From: an uncultured Porphyromonas sp.
Lineage (GTDB): Bacteria > Bacteroidota > Bacteroidia > Bacteroidales > Porphyromonadaceae
Length of the DNA: 64,000 nt
Direction: 5' to 3'
NCBI RefSeq assembly: GCF_900541275.1
Contig: NZ_UQJH01000001.1
Coordinates: forward strand, 496,001-560,000
A program made the translations under genes and the position numbers. How positions within the stretch are numbered: position 1 is the first letter of the stretch; each line of letters starts with the position of its first letter. Under the pieces are notes generated by a model. That model saw only the letters and a program-made list of their open reading frames with translations, was not told the origin of the DNA and made no database searches. Positions 43,596 to 51,726 of this stretch are shown here, piece by piece.

Positions 43596-43626
43596 TTGGA
43601 ATTGAGGGGATAAAGGGGTACCTTTG
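43596..43626 (+). promoter_or_regulatory. Promoter of rpsF-rpsR-rplI
   Basis: TTG at 43596-43598, a 20-bp spacer and TACCTTTG at 43619-43626. The rpsF ATG is 47 bases downstream. Confidence 0.75.
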
Positions 43627-43673
43627 CACCCGAATTATTCATTTATTCACTCACAACTAATAAGGTTACAGAG

Positions 43674-44054
43674 ATGAACCATTACGAAACCGTTTTCATT
43701 TTAACTCCCATTTTGTCTGCCGACCAGACAAAGGAAACGGTAGATAAGTTCGCCAATCTGATCACCGACAACGGTGGTGTCGTGGTGAACTGTGAGGAGT
43801 GGGGTCAGCGCAAGCTCGCCTACCCGATCCACAAGCTATCTACCGGTAATTACTTCCTCCTCGAGTTTGACGCAGAGCCTGACTTTGTCGATACACTCGA
43901 GATCAACTTCCGCCGCGATGACCATGTCATCCGTTTCCTGACCTTCAAGCAGGATCGCTTTGCTCACGAGTACGCTGAGAAGCGTCGTCGCAACCACAAG
44001 GAGACTACCCCTGCTGCTACTGAGGCTCCCGCTGAGGAGGCACAGGCAGAGTAA
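43674..44054 (+). CDS. rpsF: 30S ribosomal protein bS6
   Basis: Small-subunit protein that pairs with bS18 on 16S rRNA. The 126-aa protein starts MNHYETVFILTPILSADQTK and has WGQRKLAYPIHKLSTGNYFL and IRFLTFKQD. The C-terminus beyond about residue 103 is an added tail with KRRRNHKETTPAATEAPAEE and then acidic residues. First of rpsF-rpsR-rplI; rpsR follows 31 bp downstream. No ssb gene lies within the cluster. Confidence 0.97.
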   Translation: MNHYETVFILTPILSADQTKETVDKFANLITDNGGVVVNCEEWGQRKLAYPIHKLSTGNYFLLEFDAEPDFVDTLEINFRRDDHVIRFLTFKQDRFAHEYAEKRRRNHKETTPAATEAPAEEAQAE

Positions 44055-44085
44055 AGATCCGGTAACACAAGCACACTGACATATC

Positions 44086-44367
44086 ATGGCAAAGAAGACA
44101 TACAACAAGGGCAGAGCCAAGATGCGCTACCTGACCCAGCTGACCCGCGACAAGCAGAAGTACTGTCGCTTCAAGAAGGCCGGCATCAACTACATCGACT
44201 ACAAGGACCCTGAGTACCTCAAGAGATTCCTCAACGAGCAGGGTAAGATCCTTCCCCGTCGCATCACCGGCAACTCGCTGAAGTTTCAGCGCCGCGTCGC
44301 TCAGGCGGTCAAGCGTGCTCGCCACCTTGCCCTCCTCCCCTACGTTACCGACCTGATGGAGAGGTAA
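44086..44367 (+). CDS. rpsR: 30S ribosomal protein bS18
   Basis: A 93-aa basic protein that forms a heterodimer with bS6 on the platform of the small subunit. The C-terminal core KILPRRITGNSLKFQRRVAQ AVKRARHLALLPY is the family signature; an N-terminal basic extension (MAKKTYNKGRAKMRYL) precedes it. Located between rpsF and rplI in the conserved order. Confidence 0.97.
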   Translation: MAKKTYNKGRAKMRYLTQLTRDKQKYCRFKKAGINYIDYKDPEYLKRFLNEQGKILPRRITGNSLKFQRRVAQAVKRARHLALLPYVTDLMER

Positions 44368-44416
44368 TCCGGGAGTCAGACAATCATTTTTTGAGAATAC
44401 TAAAAGGAGACAGAAT

Positions 44417-44983
44417 ATGAAACTTATTTTGAAAGAGGATGTCCGTAACCTCGGCTTCAAGAACGAGATCGTAGACGTGAAGCCCGGATATGGTCGCAAC
44501 TTTCTAATCCCTAAGGGTATGGCTGTGCTCGCTACCGAGAGCGCAATCCGCATACACGAGGAGAACCTCCGTCAACAGGCAGGTAAGCTTGAGGCCTTCA
44601 AGGCTGAGGCGCAGAAGCGTGCCGACAAGCTGAGCGGTGCCAAGGTGGAGCTCTCCGCCAAGACATCCTCTACCGGCAGTCTCTACGGCTCCATCACCAC
44701 CACTATGGTGGCTGACGAGCTGGAGGCTCAGGGGTATGAGATCAATCGCAAGATGATCGAGATGCCCGGTATCAAGGAGATCGGTCAGTACGTCGCCAAG
44801 ATCCGCTTCCACAAGGATATCGCCGTCGACGTACCTGTCATTGTCACCAGCGAGAATCCTGAGGATCTCGAGCTCCCGAAGGAGGAGGAGAAGCCGGCTG
44901 AGGAGCCTGTCGCTGCCTCCAATGAAGAGCAGGAGGGCGAGGAGGTCGCTGCTGAGAGCAATGAGACAGAGTCTGCTGAGTAA
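44417..44983 (+). CDS. rplI: 50S ribosomal protein bL9
   Basis: Large-subunit protein at the base of the L1 stalk. MKLILKEDVRNLGFKNEIVD and GYGRNFLIPKGMAV form the N-terminal domain; a long helix leads to the C-terminal domain (about 80-148). The family normally ends near 148-150; here a further 38 residues are almost all Glu, Ala, Pro, Ser and Asn. Last gene of its operon, with a strong terminator 22 bp downstream. Confidence 0.97.
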   Translation: MKLILKEDVRNLGFKNEIVDVKPGYGRNFLIPKGMAVLATESAIRIHEENLRQQAGKLEAFKAEAQKRADKLSGAKVELSAKTSSTGSLYGSITTTMVADELEAQGYEINRKMIEMPGIKEIGQYVAKIRFHKDIAVDVPVIVTSENPEDLELPKEEEKPAEEPVAASNEEQEGEEVAAESNETESAE

Positions 44984-45005
44984 TACTTAGCACATTCCCA
45001 TTTGC

Positions 45006-45044
45006 AAAAGGGGCGTGTCGGTTAGCCGGCACGCCCCTTTTTTT
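45006..45044 (+). terminator. Terminator of rpsF-rpsR-rplI
   Basis: AAAGGGGCGTG (45007-45017) pairs with CACGCCCCTTT, closed by a small GTCGG/CCGGC-type loop and followed by seven T. Confidence 0.92.
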
Positions 45045-45099
45045 ATTCTCACTATCTCGCTTTATGGATTGTCCTTTTTCCGGAGCAGAGTGTGGCAAA

Positions 45100-45159
45100 C
45101 TAATATCGGTATAAGGAGAAACCATAGTCGGTAATAATTGACACTAATACCGGTAATAG
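45100..45159. repeat. Array D of the 22-bp-period repeat (3 units, decayed)
   Basis: Units at 45100-45115 (CTAATATCGGTATAAG), 45122-45137 (CCATAGTCGGTAATAA, degenerate) and 45144-45159 (CTAATACCGGTAATAG), 22 bp apart. The most diverged of the five arrays. It lies in the 364-bp gap between the rplI terminator and the dxs promoter; the rest of the gap shows no gene. Confidence 0.88.
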
Positions 45160-45317
45160 AATTGACTGATCGCTACCTGCTGTCAGTCAGTCTTGTGCAA
45201 GTAGATATGCAGAGCCGAAGAAACAGGATCAGATTTAAGGCTCCTTATAATGATTGCGATGTAAATGCTTTCTTGCCGGAGCGAAGTCGGAGGCCAAGGG
45301 AAAGGGGTAAAAATGGG

Positions 45318-45325
45318 TATATTTG
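45318..45325 (+). promoter_or_regulatory. -7 element upstream of dxs
   Basis: TATATTTG, 22 bases upstream of the dxs ATG at 45348. No TTG at the proper -33 distance. Its position supports the downstream start for dxs. Confidence 0.45.
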
Positions 45326-45347
45326 CGGCAGGAATAACATTACGGCT

Positions 45348-47267
45348 ATGTGTGCTAAGAAAGACGACTGCTACTCTCTCCTCAGACATATCGACACTCC
45401 TGCGGATCTTAAGCGACTTGATCGCTCACAGCTTCCTCAGCTCTGTCGTGAGATCCGTCTCTACCTGACGGAGGTGCTGAGTCAGACTCCGGGACACTTC
45501 GGAGCCAGTATGGGAGCCGTGGAGATCGCTGTGGCGGTCCACTACGTCTACGATGCCCCGGAGGACAAGGTGATCTGGGATGTCGGGCACCAGGCCTATG
45601 CACACAAGCTACTGACCGGCAGGAGGGAGGCATTCCCCACTCTGCGGCAGTGGGGCGGCATCAGTGGCTTCCTCCACCCGGGGGAGAGTATATATGATGC
45701 CTTTATCTCCGGTCATGCGTCCAACTCTATCTCCGCCGCCGTCGGATATGCTGCCGGCAGCAAGCTGGACCATAAGGACAATCACATCATCGCCGTGATC
45801 GGTGATGGGGCTCTCTCGGGCGGGCTAGCTTTTGAGGGACTGAACAACGTCTCCGAGCGGCACAATAACGTCCTCGTCATCCTCAATGACAACCACATCT
45901 CCATCGACCCAGCGACAGGTGGGCTGAGCCGGTACTTAGTCAAGTTTATCACCAGTCCGGAGTATAATAAGCTCCGCAATATGGGGGCGAAGGGGCTCTC
46001 GAAGCTCAATCTCCTCACCGACTCGAGGAAGCGAAACCTTCAGCGCTTCAATAACAGCATCAAGGCGCTGATGACCGACGAGGGAAATTTCTTTGAGGAC
46101 TTCAGTATGCGCTACTTCGGCCCCATTGATGGCAATGACATCGAGACTTTTGTCTCTGTGCTGGAGGCGATCAAGGACTTCGAAGGACCGAAGCTGCTTC
46201 ACGTCAAGACGATCAAGGGGAAGGGGTACAAGCCGGCAGAGGACAGCTCCGTCCTCTGGCACGCCCCGGGACGCTTCGACCTCCGCACCGGAGAGCTGGC
46301 AAAGAAAGGTAAGAAAAATGGAGCACCGGAGAAGTTTCAGGAGGTCTTTGGGAAAACCTTAGTCGACCTGGCCGACCTTGACGATCGGGTCGTAGGTATC
46401 ACCCCCGCTATGATCTCAGGGAGCTCAATGGGCTATATGCTCAGTAAGTACCCCGACAGAGTTTTCGATGTCGGTATCGCTGAGGGGCACGCGGTAACCT
46501 TCTCCGCCGGTCTGGCACTGGAGGGGCAGATCCCCTTCTGCAACATCTACTCCACCTTCCTCCAGCGGGCCGTCGACGAGGTGATCCACGATGTGGCTGA
46601 GCAGAGAGCCCCGGTGATCCTCTGCGTCGATCGTGCCGGGCTTGTCGGCAATGACGGAATGACGCATCAGGGTCTCTATGACCTCGCCTACCTGCGCTCC
46701 ATCCCCGGCCTGACACTGATGTCCCCGATCGATGAGTGGGAGCTGCGGATGATGATGTACACCGCTTATAAGCACAAGGATGAAGGGCCTTTCGTCATCC
46801 GCTATCCGCGTGGCGAGGGGAGCAATGGCAGCTGGCGCATGCCACTGGAGGAGCTGCCGATCGGCAAGAGCGATGAGCTGGCAGAGGGGGAGGAGCTTGT
46901 GATCGTCACCTATGGTCCCGTGGGCGCTGTGGCTCGGCGTGTCGTAGAGCGCCTGAGGGAGGAGAGACAGCAGTCTGTGGGGCTGGTCAATCTGCGCTTC
47001 CTTAAGCCCCTTGATACTGAGTTGCTAGATGACCTTCCCCAGCGGTATCGTCAGATCCTCACCATCGAGGATGCGGCTCTCGCCGGAGGGGTGGGGAGCG
47101 CACTCCTTGAGTACTACGCAGATCGGGGTGTGACGATCCCGATCCACCGTCTCGGTGTCGGAGATGAGTACATCCGTCACGGAGATGTGGCGATACAGCG
47201 TGCCTATGTAGGCATCGACGAGGAGGGGATAAGGACTGAGGTGGAGAGCCTCTTGGATAGAGTATAA
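45348..47267 (+). CDS. dxs: 1-deoxy-D-xylulose-5-phosphate synthase
   Basis: Thiamine-diphosphate enzyme joining pyruvate and glyceraldehyde 3-phosphate; its product feeds isoprenoid synthesis (ispH here) and vitamin B6 (pdxJ here). The 639-aa protein has DKVIWDVGHQAYAHKLLTGR, the ThDP-binding GDGALSGGLAFEGLNN, HVKTIKGKGYKPAE, and a transketolase-like second half with AEGHAVTFSAGLA and RAGLVGNDGMTHQG. The frame is open 70 codons upstream, but that part crosses the -7 box and resembles no family; MCAKKDDCYSLL gives the normal length. trkA follows after 3 bp. Confidence 0.96.
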   Translation: MCAKKDDCYSLLRHIDTPADLKRLDRSQLPQLCREIRLYLTEVLSQTPGHFGASMGAVEIAVAVHYVYDAPEDKVIWDVGHQAYAHKLLTGRREAFPTLRQWGGISGFLHPGESIYDAFISGHASNSISAAVGYAAGSKLDHKDNHIIAVIGDGALSGGLAFEGLNNVSERHNNVLVILNDNHISIDPATGGLSRYLVKFITSPEYNKLRNMGAKGLSKLNLLTDSRKRNLQRFNNSIKALMTDEGNFFEDFSMRYFGPIDGNDIETFVSVLEAIKDFEGPKLLHVKTIKGKGYKPAEDSSVLWHAPGRFDLRTGELAKKGKKNGAPEKFQEVFGKTLVDLADLDDRVVGITPAMISGSSMGYMLSKYPDRVFDVGIAEGHAVTFSAGLALEGQIPFCNIYSTFLQRAVDEVIHDVAEQRAPVILCVDRAGLVGNDGMTHQGLYDLAYLRSIPGLTLMSPIDEWELRMMMYTAYKHKDEGPFVIRYPRGEGSNGSWRMPLEELPIGKSDELAEGEELVIVTYGPVGAVARRVVERLREERQQSVGLVNLRFLKPLDTELLDDLPQRYRQILTIEDAALAGGVGSALLEYYADRGVTIPIHRLGVGDEYIRHGDVAIQRAYVGIDEEGIRTEVESLLDRV

Positions 47268-47270
47268 GCG

Positions 47271-48617
47271 ATGAGAGTATTTATAGTAGGAGCAGGAGAG
47301 ACCGGCACCCACTTAGCCAAGCTGATCAGTCAGCAGGAGCACCACGATGTGATCCTCATGGACGAGGATCCGGAAAAGGTGGACTTTGCCTACGACAACT
47401 CGCTCGAGATCATGCCCATCGTAGGTAATCCCACCTCCATCCGTCAGCTGAAGCATGCCGGGGTGGAGGGGGCGGATCTCTTTGTCGCCGTAACCCCCTC
47501 TGAGAGTGCCAATATCCTCACCTGTATGATCGCTCATCGGATGGGAGTCAAGAAGACCCTCGCCCGTGTGAGCAACTACGATTACTTCCTCCCCGAGTAC
47601 CTTCCTTACATCAATGGCCTTGGCGTCGATGAGATGGTCTACCCGGAGGCACTGGCCGCCCAAGAGATCTACAATGGCCTCCGCCTACCCTGGACACGCC
47701 AGTACTGGCGACTCTTTGGTGGACGGCTCCACCTCTGCGCCTCTCGCATCACGAAGCACTCCCCCTTGCTGGGTAAGCGGCTTATGGAGCTGTCGGACCT
47801 CGACGAGAAGCACTTCCACATCATCTCGATTGTCCGTGGTCGGGAGAGCTTTGTCCCGAGAGGAAATGACACTCTGGAGGTCAATGACATCGTCTACGTC
47901 GCCTGCAATACTCAAAACTTGGACACCGTGCGCGAGTATTGCGGTCAGCCAAAGGTGGATGTCCGTAAGGTGATCATTATGGGGGGCAGTCACATTGCGC
48001 TCCGCACGTCAGAGCTGCTGCCACACGATATGAGCGTGAAGATCATCGAGCGGGACCTGGATAAGTGCCGGGAGATCTCTGAGCTGACCAACGACAACAC
48101 CCTGGTCATCCACGGTGACGCCGCCGACTCCGACCTCCTGATCTCGGAGGGGATCCGAAATACACAGGCATTCCTTGCGCTCACCGGCAGCTCCGAGATC
48201 AATATGATCGCAACGATGAACGCCAAGCACCTCGGCATCCCCCGCACCGTAGCAGAGATCGAGAATGTCGACTACCTCGACATCGCCAGTCAGCTCGGCA
48301 TCGGCAACATAGTGAATAAGAAGATCATCGCTGCCAGCAAGATCATCCGCCACCTCCACCGGATAGATATATCGGATGCGAAGACGATGGCGATAGGTCA
48401 TGGAGATGTGCTGGAGATCGTCATTACAGAGGGCAGTAGCATCACCAAGGCACCCATCAAGGACCTAAAGATCCCCCGCAGCATCACTCTCGGAGGCTTC
48501 CTCAGAGATGGGGAGGTCTATCTCGTCGAGGGGCATACGATCCTAAAGCCGGGAGATACCGTCCTCGTCTTCAATATCAACGCCAGCGACGCTGAGCTAG
48601 ATGACCTCTTCAAGTAA
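47271..48617 (+). CDS. trkA: Trk system potassium uptake protein TrkA
   Basis: Cytoplasmic regulatory subunit of the Trk K+ channel, 448 aa. It contains two RCK repeats: the first with FIVGAGETGTHLAKLI and an acidic strand end ILMDED that binds NAD(H), the second with IIMGGSHIALRTSELL, each followed by an RCK_C domain (near 140-225 and 365-448). It is directly followed by trkH (16 bp), its membrane partner. dxs-trkA-trkH is a conserved order in Bacteroidales. Confidence 0.96.
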   Translation: MRVFIVGAGETGTHLAKLISQQEHHDVILMDEDPEKVDFAYDNSLEIMPIVGNPTSIRQLKHAGVEGADLFVAVTPSESANILTCMIAHRMGVKKTLARVSNYDYFLPEYLPYINGLGVDEMVYPEALAAQEIYNGLRLPWTRQYWRLFGGRLHLCASRITKHSPLLGKRLMELSDLDEKHFHIISIVRGRESFVPRGNDTLEVNDIVYVACNTQNLDTVREYCGQPKVDVRKVIIMGGSHIALRTSELLPHDMSVKIIERDLDKCREISELTNDNTLVIHGDAADSDLLISEGIRNTQAFLALTGSSEINMIATMNAKHLGIPRTVAEIENVDYLDIASQLGIGNIVNKKIIAASKIIRHLHRIDISDAKTMAIGHGDVLEIVITEGSSITKAPIKDLKIPRSITLGGFLRDGEVYLVEGHTILKPGDTVLVFNINASDAELDDLFK

Positions 48618-48633
48618 AGCACTGAGCTGAGCT

Positions 48634-50139
48634 ATGATAAGGGAAGACTTTTTCGTAGATGATTACGAGCCGACAAAGCGACTCCTCAACTTCCGCTTTG
48701 TCCTCCGGACGATGGGCGAGCTCTGTATGGTGCTCTTCCCCTTCCTCGTCATCGCCCTCTTTATCTCCCTCTACTATCCGCACGATACCGGGACAAAACC
48801 TCTTGCCATCACTGCCGGTGTCGATGTGGCTGTGGGAGCACTGCTAATTCTTCTTGGCAGAGATCAGGGGAATACCAACATAGGCTCTCGTGAGGGAGTA
48901 ATGACGGTAACGATCAGCTGGTTCTTAGTCTCCCTCATCGGTATGCTTCCATATCTGCTGGGTAGCTACATCACCTCTGCGCCGGCGGCATTCTTTGAGA
49001 CTATGTCCGGCTTTACCACCACGGGAGCTACAGTCATCAGCCGGGTGGAAGACGTCCCGAGGAGCATCCTCTTCTGGCGCGCATCGACGCAGTGGCTCGG
49101 CGGACTGGGTATCATCGCCTTCCTAGTGGCACTCATACCGATGTCAGGGCAGCGGGCTACGACGATCTTCAATAGCGAAGCGACCGGGGTAACGCACCAG
49201 AAGTTTGACCCCCATATCGGGACTATGGCGAAGTGGCTCATCGTCATCTATCTGAGCTTCACGATCCTATGCATCCTGCTCTTCGGCATCGGTCCCATGA
49301 GCTGGTACGATGCGGTCTGCCACACCTTCTCGTGCGTATCCACAGGAGGCTTCAGTACCCACTCCGAGTCGATCGGCTTCTTCCACTCCACCTATATTGA
49401 GCTGGTGGCGATCACCTTCATGCTACTGGGAGCGACGCAGTTCTCGCTCATCTACTTTGCAATCGTAAAGCGGCAACCGAAGCGCCTTTTTCAGGACAGC
49501 GAGCTCCGGTGGTTCCTCTCCTTGGTGCTCATCATGACGACCATTGGTGCCATATGGCTCTGGTACTCGGGTTATTTTGACGTGGGAGATGCATTCCTCA
49601 AGAGTCTCTTTGCCGTTACCACCCTCGAGACGACCACTGGGTATTCCTCCGGTGACTACTCAGTCTGGGGGAGCTTCTTTGCCCTGATCGTGATAGCTTC
49701 TATGTTTGTCGCCGGCTGCTCCGGCTCCACTTCAGGAGGTTTGAAAGTGATCCGCTTCGAGGTGTTGGCAAAGAACCTCAGTAAGGAGCTGGTCCGGCGC
49801 GTCCACCCCAATGTCGTCTCCACCATACGAATGGGCAACACCCCCATCACCGACAAGGTGGTGGTGCAGGTCACCTCATTCTTCTTCGCCTATTCAGCCC
49901 TCGCCATCATTGCGACTGGTGTGATCACCGCTGAGGGATATAATCTGACCGACTCCTTCTCCTGCGCAGTCTCCTGCCTCTCTAATTCCGGGGGCGGCCT
50001 GGGCGTCTTCGGTCCGCATGGCGGCCTCTCATCGCTAAGCAGCGTGACGCATATTTTCCTCTCGTTGCTGATGGTGATGGGTCGACTGGAGATCTTCACC
50101 GTGCTCTCACTCTTCCACCCCAGCTATTGGCGGAGCTGA
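48634..50139 (+). CDS. trkH: Trk system potassium uptake protein TrkH
   Basis: Inner-membrane K+ channel subunit of 501 aa with about ten transmembrane segments. The four selectivity-filter repeats can be located at ETMSGFTTTGATV, FSCVSTGGFSTH, TTLETTTGYSSGDY and AVSCLSNSGGGLG. The third has TTGYSS, a usual variant. It works with TrkA encoded immediately upstream. Confidence 0.95.
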   Translation: MIREDFFVDDYEPTKRLLNFRFVLRTMGELCMVLFPFLVIALFISLYYPHDTGTKPLAITAGVDVAVGALLILLGRDQGNTNIGSREGVMTVTISWFLVSLIGMLPYLLGSYITSAPAAFFETMSGFTTTGATVISRVEDVPRSILFWRASTQWLGGLGIIAFLVALIPMSGQRATTIFNSEATGVTHQKFDPHIGTMAKWLIVIYLSFTILCILLFGIGPMSWYDAVCHTFSCVSTGGFSTHSESIGFFHSTYIELVAITFMLLGATQFSLIYFAIVKRQPKRLFQDSELRWFLSLVLIMTTIGAIWLWYSGYFDVGDAFLKSLFAVTTLETTTGYSSGDYSVWGSFFALIVIASMFVAGCSGSTSGGLKVIRFEVLAKNLSKELVRRVHPNVVSTIRMGNTPITDKVVVQVTSFFFAYSALAIIATGVITAEGYNLTDSFSCAVSCLSNSGGGLGVFGPHGGLSSLSSVTHIFLSLLMVMGRLEIFTVLSLFHPSYWRS

Positions 50140-50174
50140 GAGCCTATCCTAATCTTACATAATACAGTAAAGCA

Positions 50175-50843
50175 ATGACAGACACCAATCATAAGAGCGA
50201 GGAGATGAATCTCGAGGATATCCGGCGCGACTACAACGTCGGCTCACTCTCGCACAGCGATATGACGAAAGACCCGCTCGACAAGTGTCGCGAGTGGCTC
50301 GAGGATGCCCTTAGGCTCAATGTGATAGAGCCGACAGCCCTGATCGTCAGCACGGCTACCCTCGATGGACAGCCCTGTACCCGCACGGTGTTGCTGAAGG
50401 AGATCTCCGAGGATGGGAAGTTTATCTTCTACTCCAATTACGAGAGCCGCAAGGGGCACCAGATCGACCTCAACCCCAAGGTGAGTCTCACCTTCCTCTG
50501 GCACCAGCTTCAGCGCCAGATCCATATCGAGGGTATCTGTCAGCATGTCGCCCCGGAGGTGTCGGATGCCTACTTCGCCAAGCGCCCCTACAAGAGTCAG
50601 GTCGGCGCTCGGATATCGCCACAGAGCCATCCGATCCCCAATCGGATGTTCATCGTGACCGAGTTTGCCAAGGAGGCGCTGAAGGTGGGAGTAAAGGTGC
50701 CTCGCCCCGAGAGCTGGGGAGGCTATGAGGTGACGCCTCACCGGATCGAGTTTTGGCAGGGACGTCCCAGCCGCCTGCATGACCGATTCCTATACCTCCT
50801 GCAGGAGGATGGCAGCTGGTCCCTTACGCGAATTGCTCCGTAA
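50175..50843 (+). CDS. pdxH: Pyridoxamine 5'-phosphate oxidase
   Basis: FMN-dependent oxidase making pyridoxal 5'-phosphate from PNP or PMP, the final step after pdxJ (8 kb). The 222-aa protein contains RTVLLKEISEDGKFIFYSNY, KVSLTFLWHQLQRQIHIEG, SDAYFAKRPYKSQVGARISP and the C-terminal EFWQGRPSRLHDRFLY with the substrate-binding arginines. It lies 35 bp downstream of trkH, but has no functional tie to it. A small-RNA-like unit follows. Confidence 0.97.
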   Translation: MTDTNHKSEEMNLEDIRRDYNVGSLSHSDMTKDPLDKCREWLEDALRLNVIEPTALIVSTATLDGQPCTRTVLLKEISEDGKFIFYSNYESRKGHQIDLNPKVSLTFLWHQLQRQIHIEGICQHVAPEVSDAYFAKRPYKSQVGARISPQSHPIPNRMFIVTEFAKEALKVGVKVPRPESWGGYEVTPHRIEFWQGRPSRLHDRFLYLLQEDGSWSLTRIAP

Positions 50844-50867
50844 CAGGAGAGACAATAAAAAAATAAC

Positions 50868-50898
50868 TTGCGAATCAAGCAAAATAGACTTACATTTG
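50868..50898 (+). promoter_or_regulatory. Promoter of the candidate small RNA
   Basis: TTG at 50868-50870, a 20-bp spacer and TACATTTG at 50891-50898: consensus spacing. Transcription should start near 50905. Confidence 0.7.
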
Positions 50899-50904
50899 CA
50901 GTGT

Positions 50905-51032
50905 GTTTTTCATAGTATTAGATTTTAGGTTAATATTAGGACGCAGAGCTGTCGAGAGACAGTTTTCTCCTAAGCCCCTTTAGGGCGACAACACAAGCCC
51001 CCTTGCAGACCCACGTCCGCAAGGGGGTTTTT
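50905..51032 (+). ncRNA. Candidate structured small RNA
   Basis: About 128 nt from the predicted start to the end of a terminator. It contains no ATG-initiated ORF. Structures: CTGTC-GAGA-GACAG (50949-50962, a GNRA-type tetraloop), GCCC-CTTTA-GGGC (50974-50986) and the terminator stem (50998-51027). The 5' segment (TTTCATAGTATTAG at about 50908 and on) reminds me of leaders of cold-shock or RNA-binding protein genes in Bacteroidetes, but here no gene follows; that resemblance is from memory and unverified. It could also be a decayed leader serving as terminator of pdxH. Confidence 0.55.
50998..51032 (+). terminator. Terminator of the candidate small RNA
   Basis: CCCCCTTGC (50998-51006) pairs with GCAAGGGGG (51019-51027), followed by TTTTT. 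Confidence 0.9.
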
Positions 51033-51070
51033 GGTGTGTGAGGGGGGGCGGAAGTGAGCGGAAAAAATCG

Positions 51071-51078
51071 TACCTTTG
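51071..51078 (+). promoter_or_regulatory. -7 element of the tRNA-Ile2 promoter
   Basis: TACCTTTG, 41 bases upstream of the tRNA 5' end. The -33 position lies in a G-rich stretch without TTG. Confidence 0.5.
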
Positions 51079-51119
51079 CGCCAATATCGAGGGTCTTATG
51101 GATCCGACACAGCGACATT

Positions 51120-51193
51120 GGTCCTATAGCTCAGTTGGTTAGAGCACCTGACTCATAATCAGGGAGTCCACGGTTCAAGCCCGTGTGGGACCA
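51120..51193 (+). tRNA. tRNA-Ile2 (anticodon CAT, probable lysidine-modified)
   Basis: 74 nt, no encoded CCA. Acceptor GGTCCTA/TGGGACC, anticodon stem CCTGA/TCAGG around CTCATAA, T loop TTCAAGC. The GACTCATAATC anticodon arm and the acceptor resemble tRNA-Ile2, whose C34 is converted to lysidine by TilS so that it reads AUA. Tools often call it Met. Its 3' half is repeated imperfectly at 52473-52523. Confidence 0.88.
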
Positions 51194-51196
51194 CAG

Positions 51197-51257
51197 AGAG
51201 GAGAATGGTTGTAAGTTGCTATACATCAGCGGTTACAGACCATTCTCCTCTTTTTTT
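51197..51257 (+). terminator. Terminator after tRNA-Ile2
   Basis: AGAGGAGAATGGT (51197-51209) pairs with ACCATTCTCCTCT (51239-51251), followed by a T run. The loop is 29 bases. Confidence 0.88.
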
Positions 51258-51511
51258 GCAGATATAGGATCTCTATAGACCGCAAGAGATGCATCAGGAG
51301 GGTAGCCTACTCGATCAATATTACCACATTAACCCGCACATATCCCGCAAAAACCGCGTACTATGATAAGAGTATGTTGCCTTTAACATTTTATCAAAAA
51401 AACTATGCAGATCCGGCGAGATTACCTATCTTTACTTGTGAGTTTTAAGGACTTTAGGTGATGAGATTAGTCTCGACCCAATAACAACAACCGGTGATAT
51501 GGTCGTGCAAA
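51258..51511. other. AT-rich gene-free stretch inside the islet
   Basis: No ORF, tRNA or strong hairpin. A weak TACCTATCTTTA sequence near 51424 could be a promoter for the next gene. Visibly richer in A and T than the flanking core genes. Confidence 0.4.
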
Positions 51512-51718
51512 ATGGAAGCTATTTCCATATTAGAGATCCTCACTGATGATGGACAACGTACGACTAAGCAACTTACTTACGTCTCCACGGATGAGGACGG
51601 GGATAAGCACTACAATTGTAGCTCGGCCAACTCGGATCTGGAAGAAAAGGCAACTAGTAAAGTGCTTGGGGACCCTATCCGACAGCTCTCCATTGCCAAG
51701 GTAATACGTATTGACTAA
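51512..51718 (+). CDS. Small orphan protein in the tRNA islet
   Basis: A 68-aa acidic/polar protein from the ATG at 51512 (MEAISILEILTDDGQRTTKQ); a GTG at 51494 would add six residues. It has no signal peptide, transmembrane helix or domain I recognise. The pattern STDEDGDKHYNCSSANSDLEEKA suggests a soluble protein. It precedes the lipoprotein gene by 8 bp, so they are likely co-transcribed. Could be a cargo gene of the lost element. Confidence 0.5.
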   Translation: MEAISILEILTDDGQRTTKQLTYVSTDEDGDKHYNCSSANSDLEEKATSKVLGDPIRQLSIAKVIRID

Positions 51719-51726
51719 AGTAATAT

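Noticed and set aside
45138..45347. N-terminal extension of dxs by 70 codons
   Set aside because: It would run through a repeat unit and the -7 box and resembles no Dxs N-terminus.
50905..51032. 6S, SRP or tmRNA
   Set aside because: Too short and without the hallmark folds; no tag peptide or SRP Alu/S-domain pattern seen.
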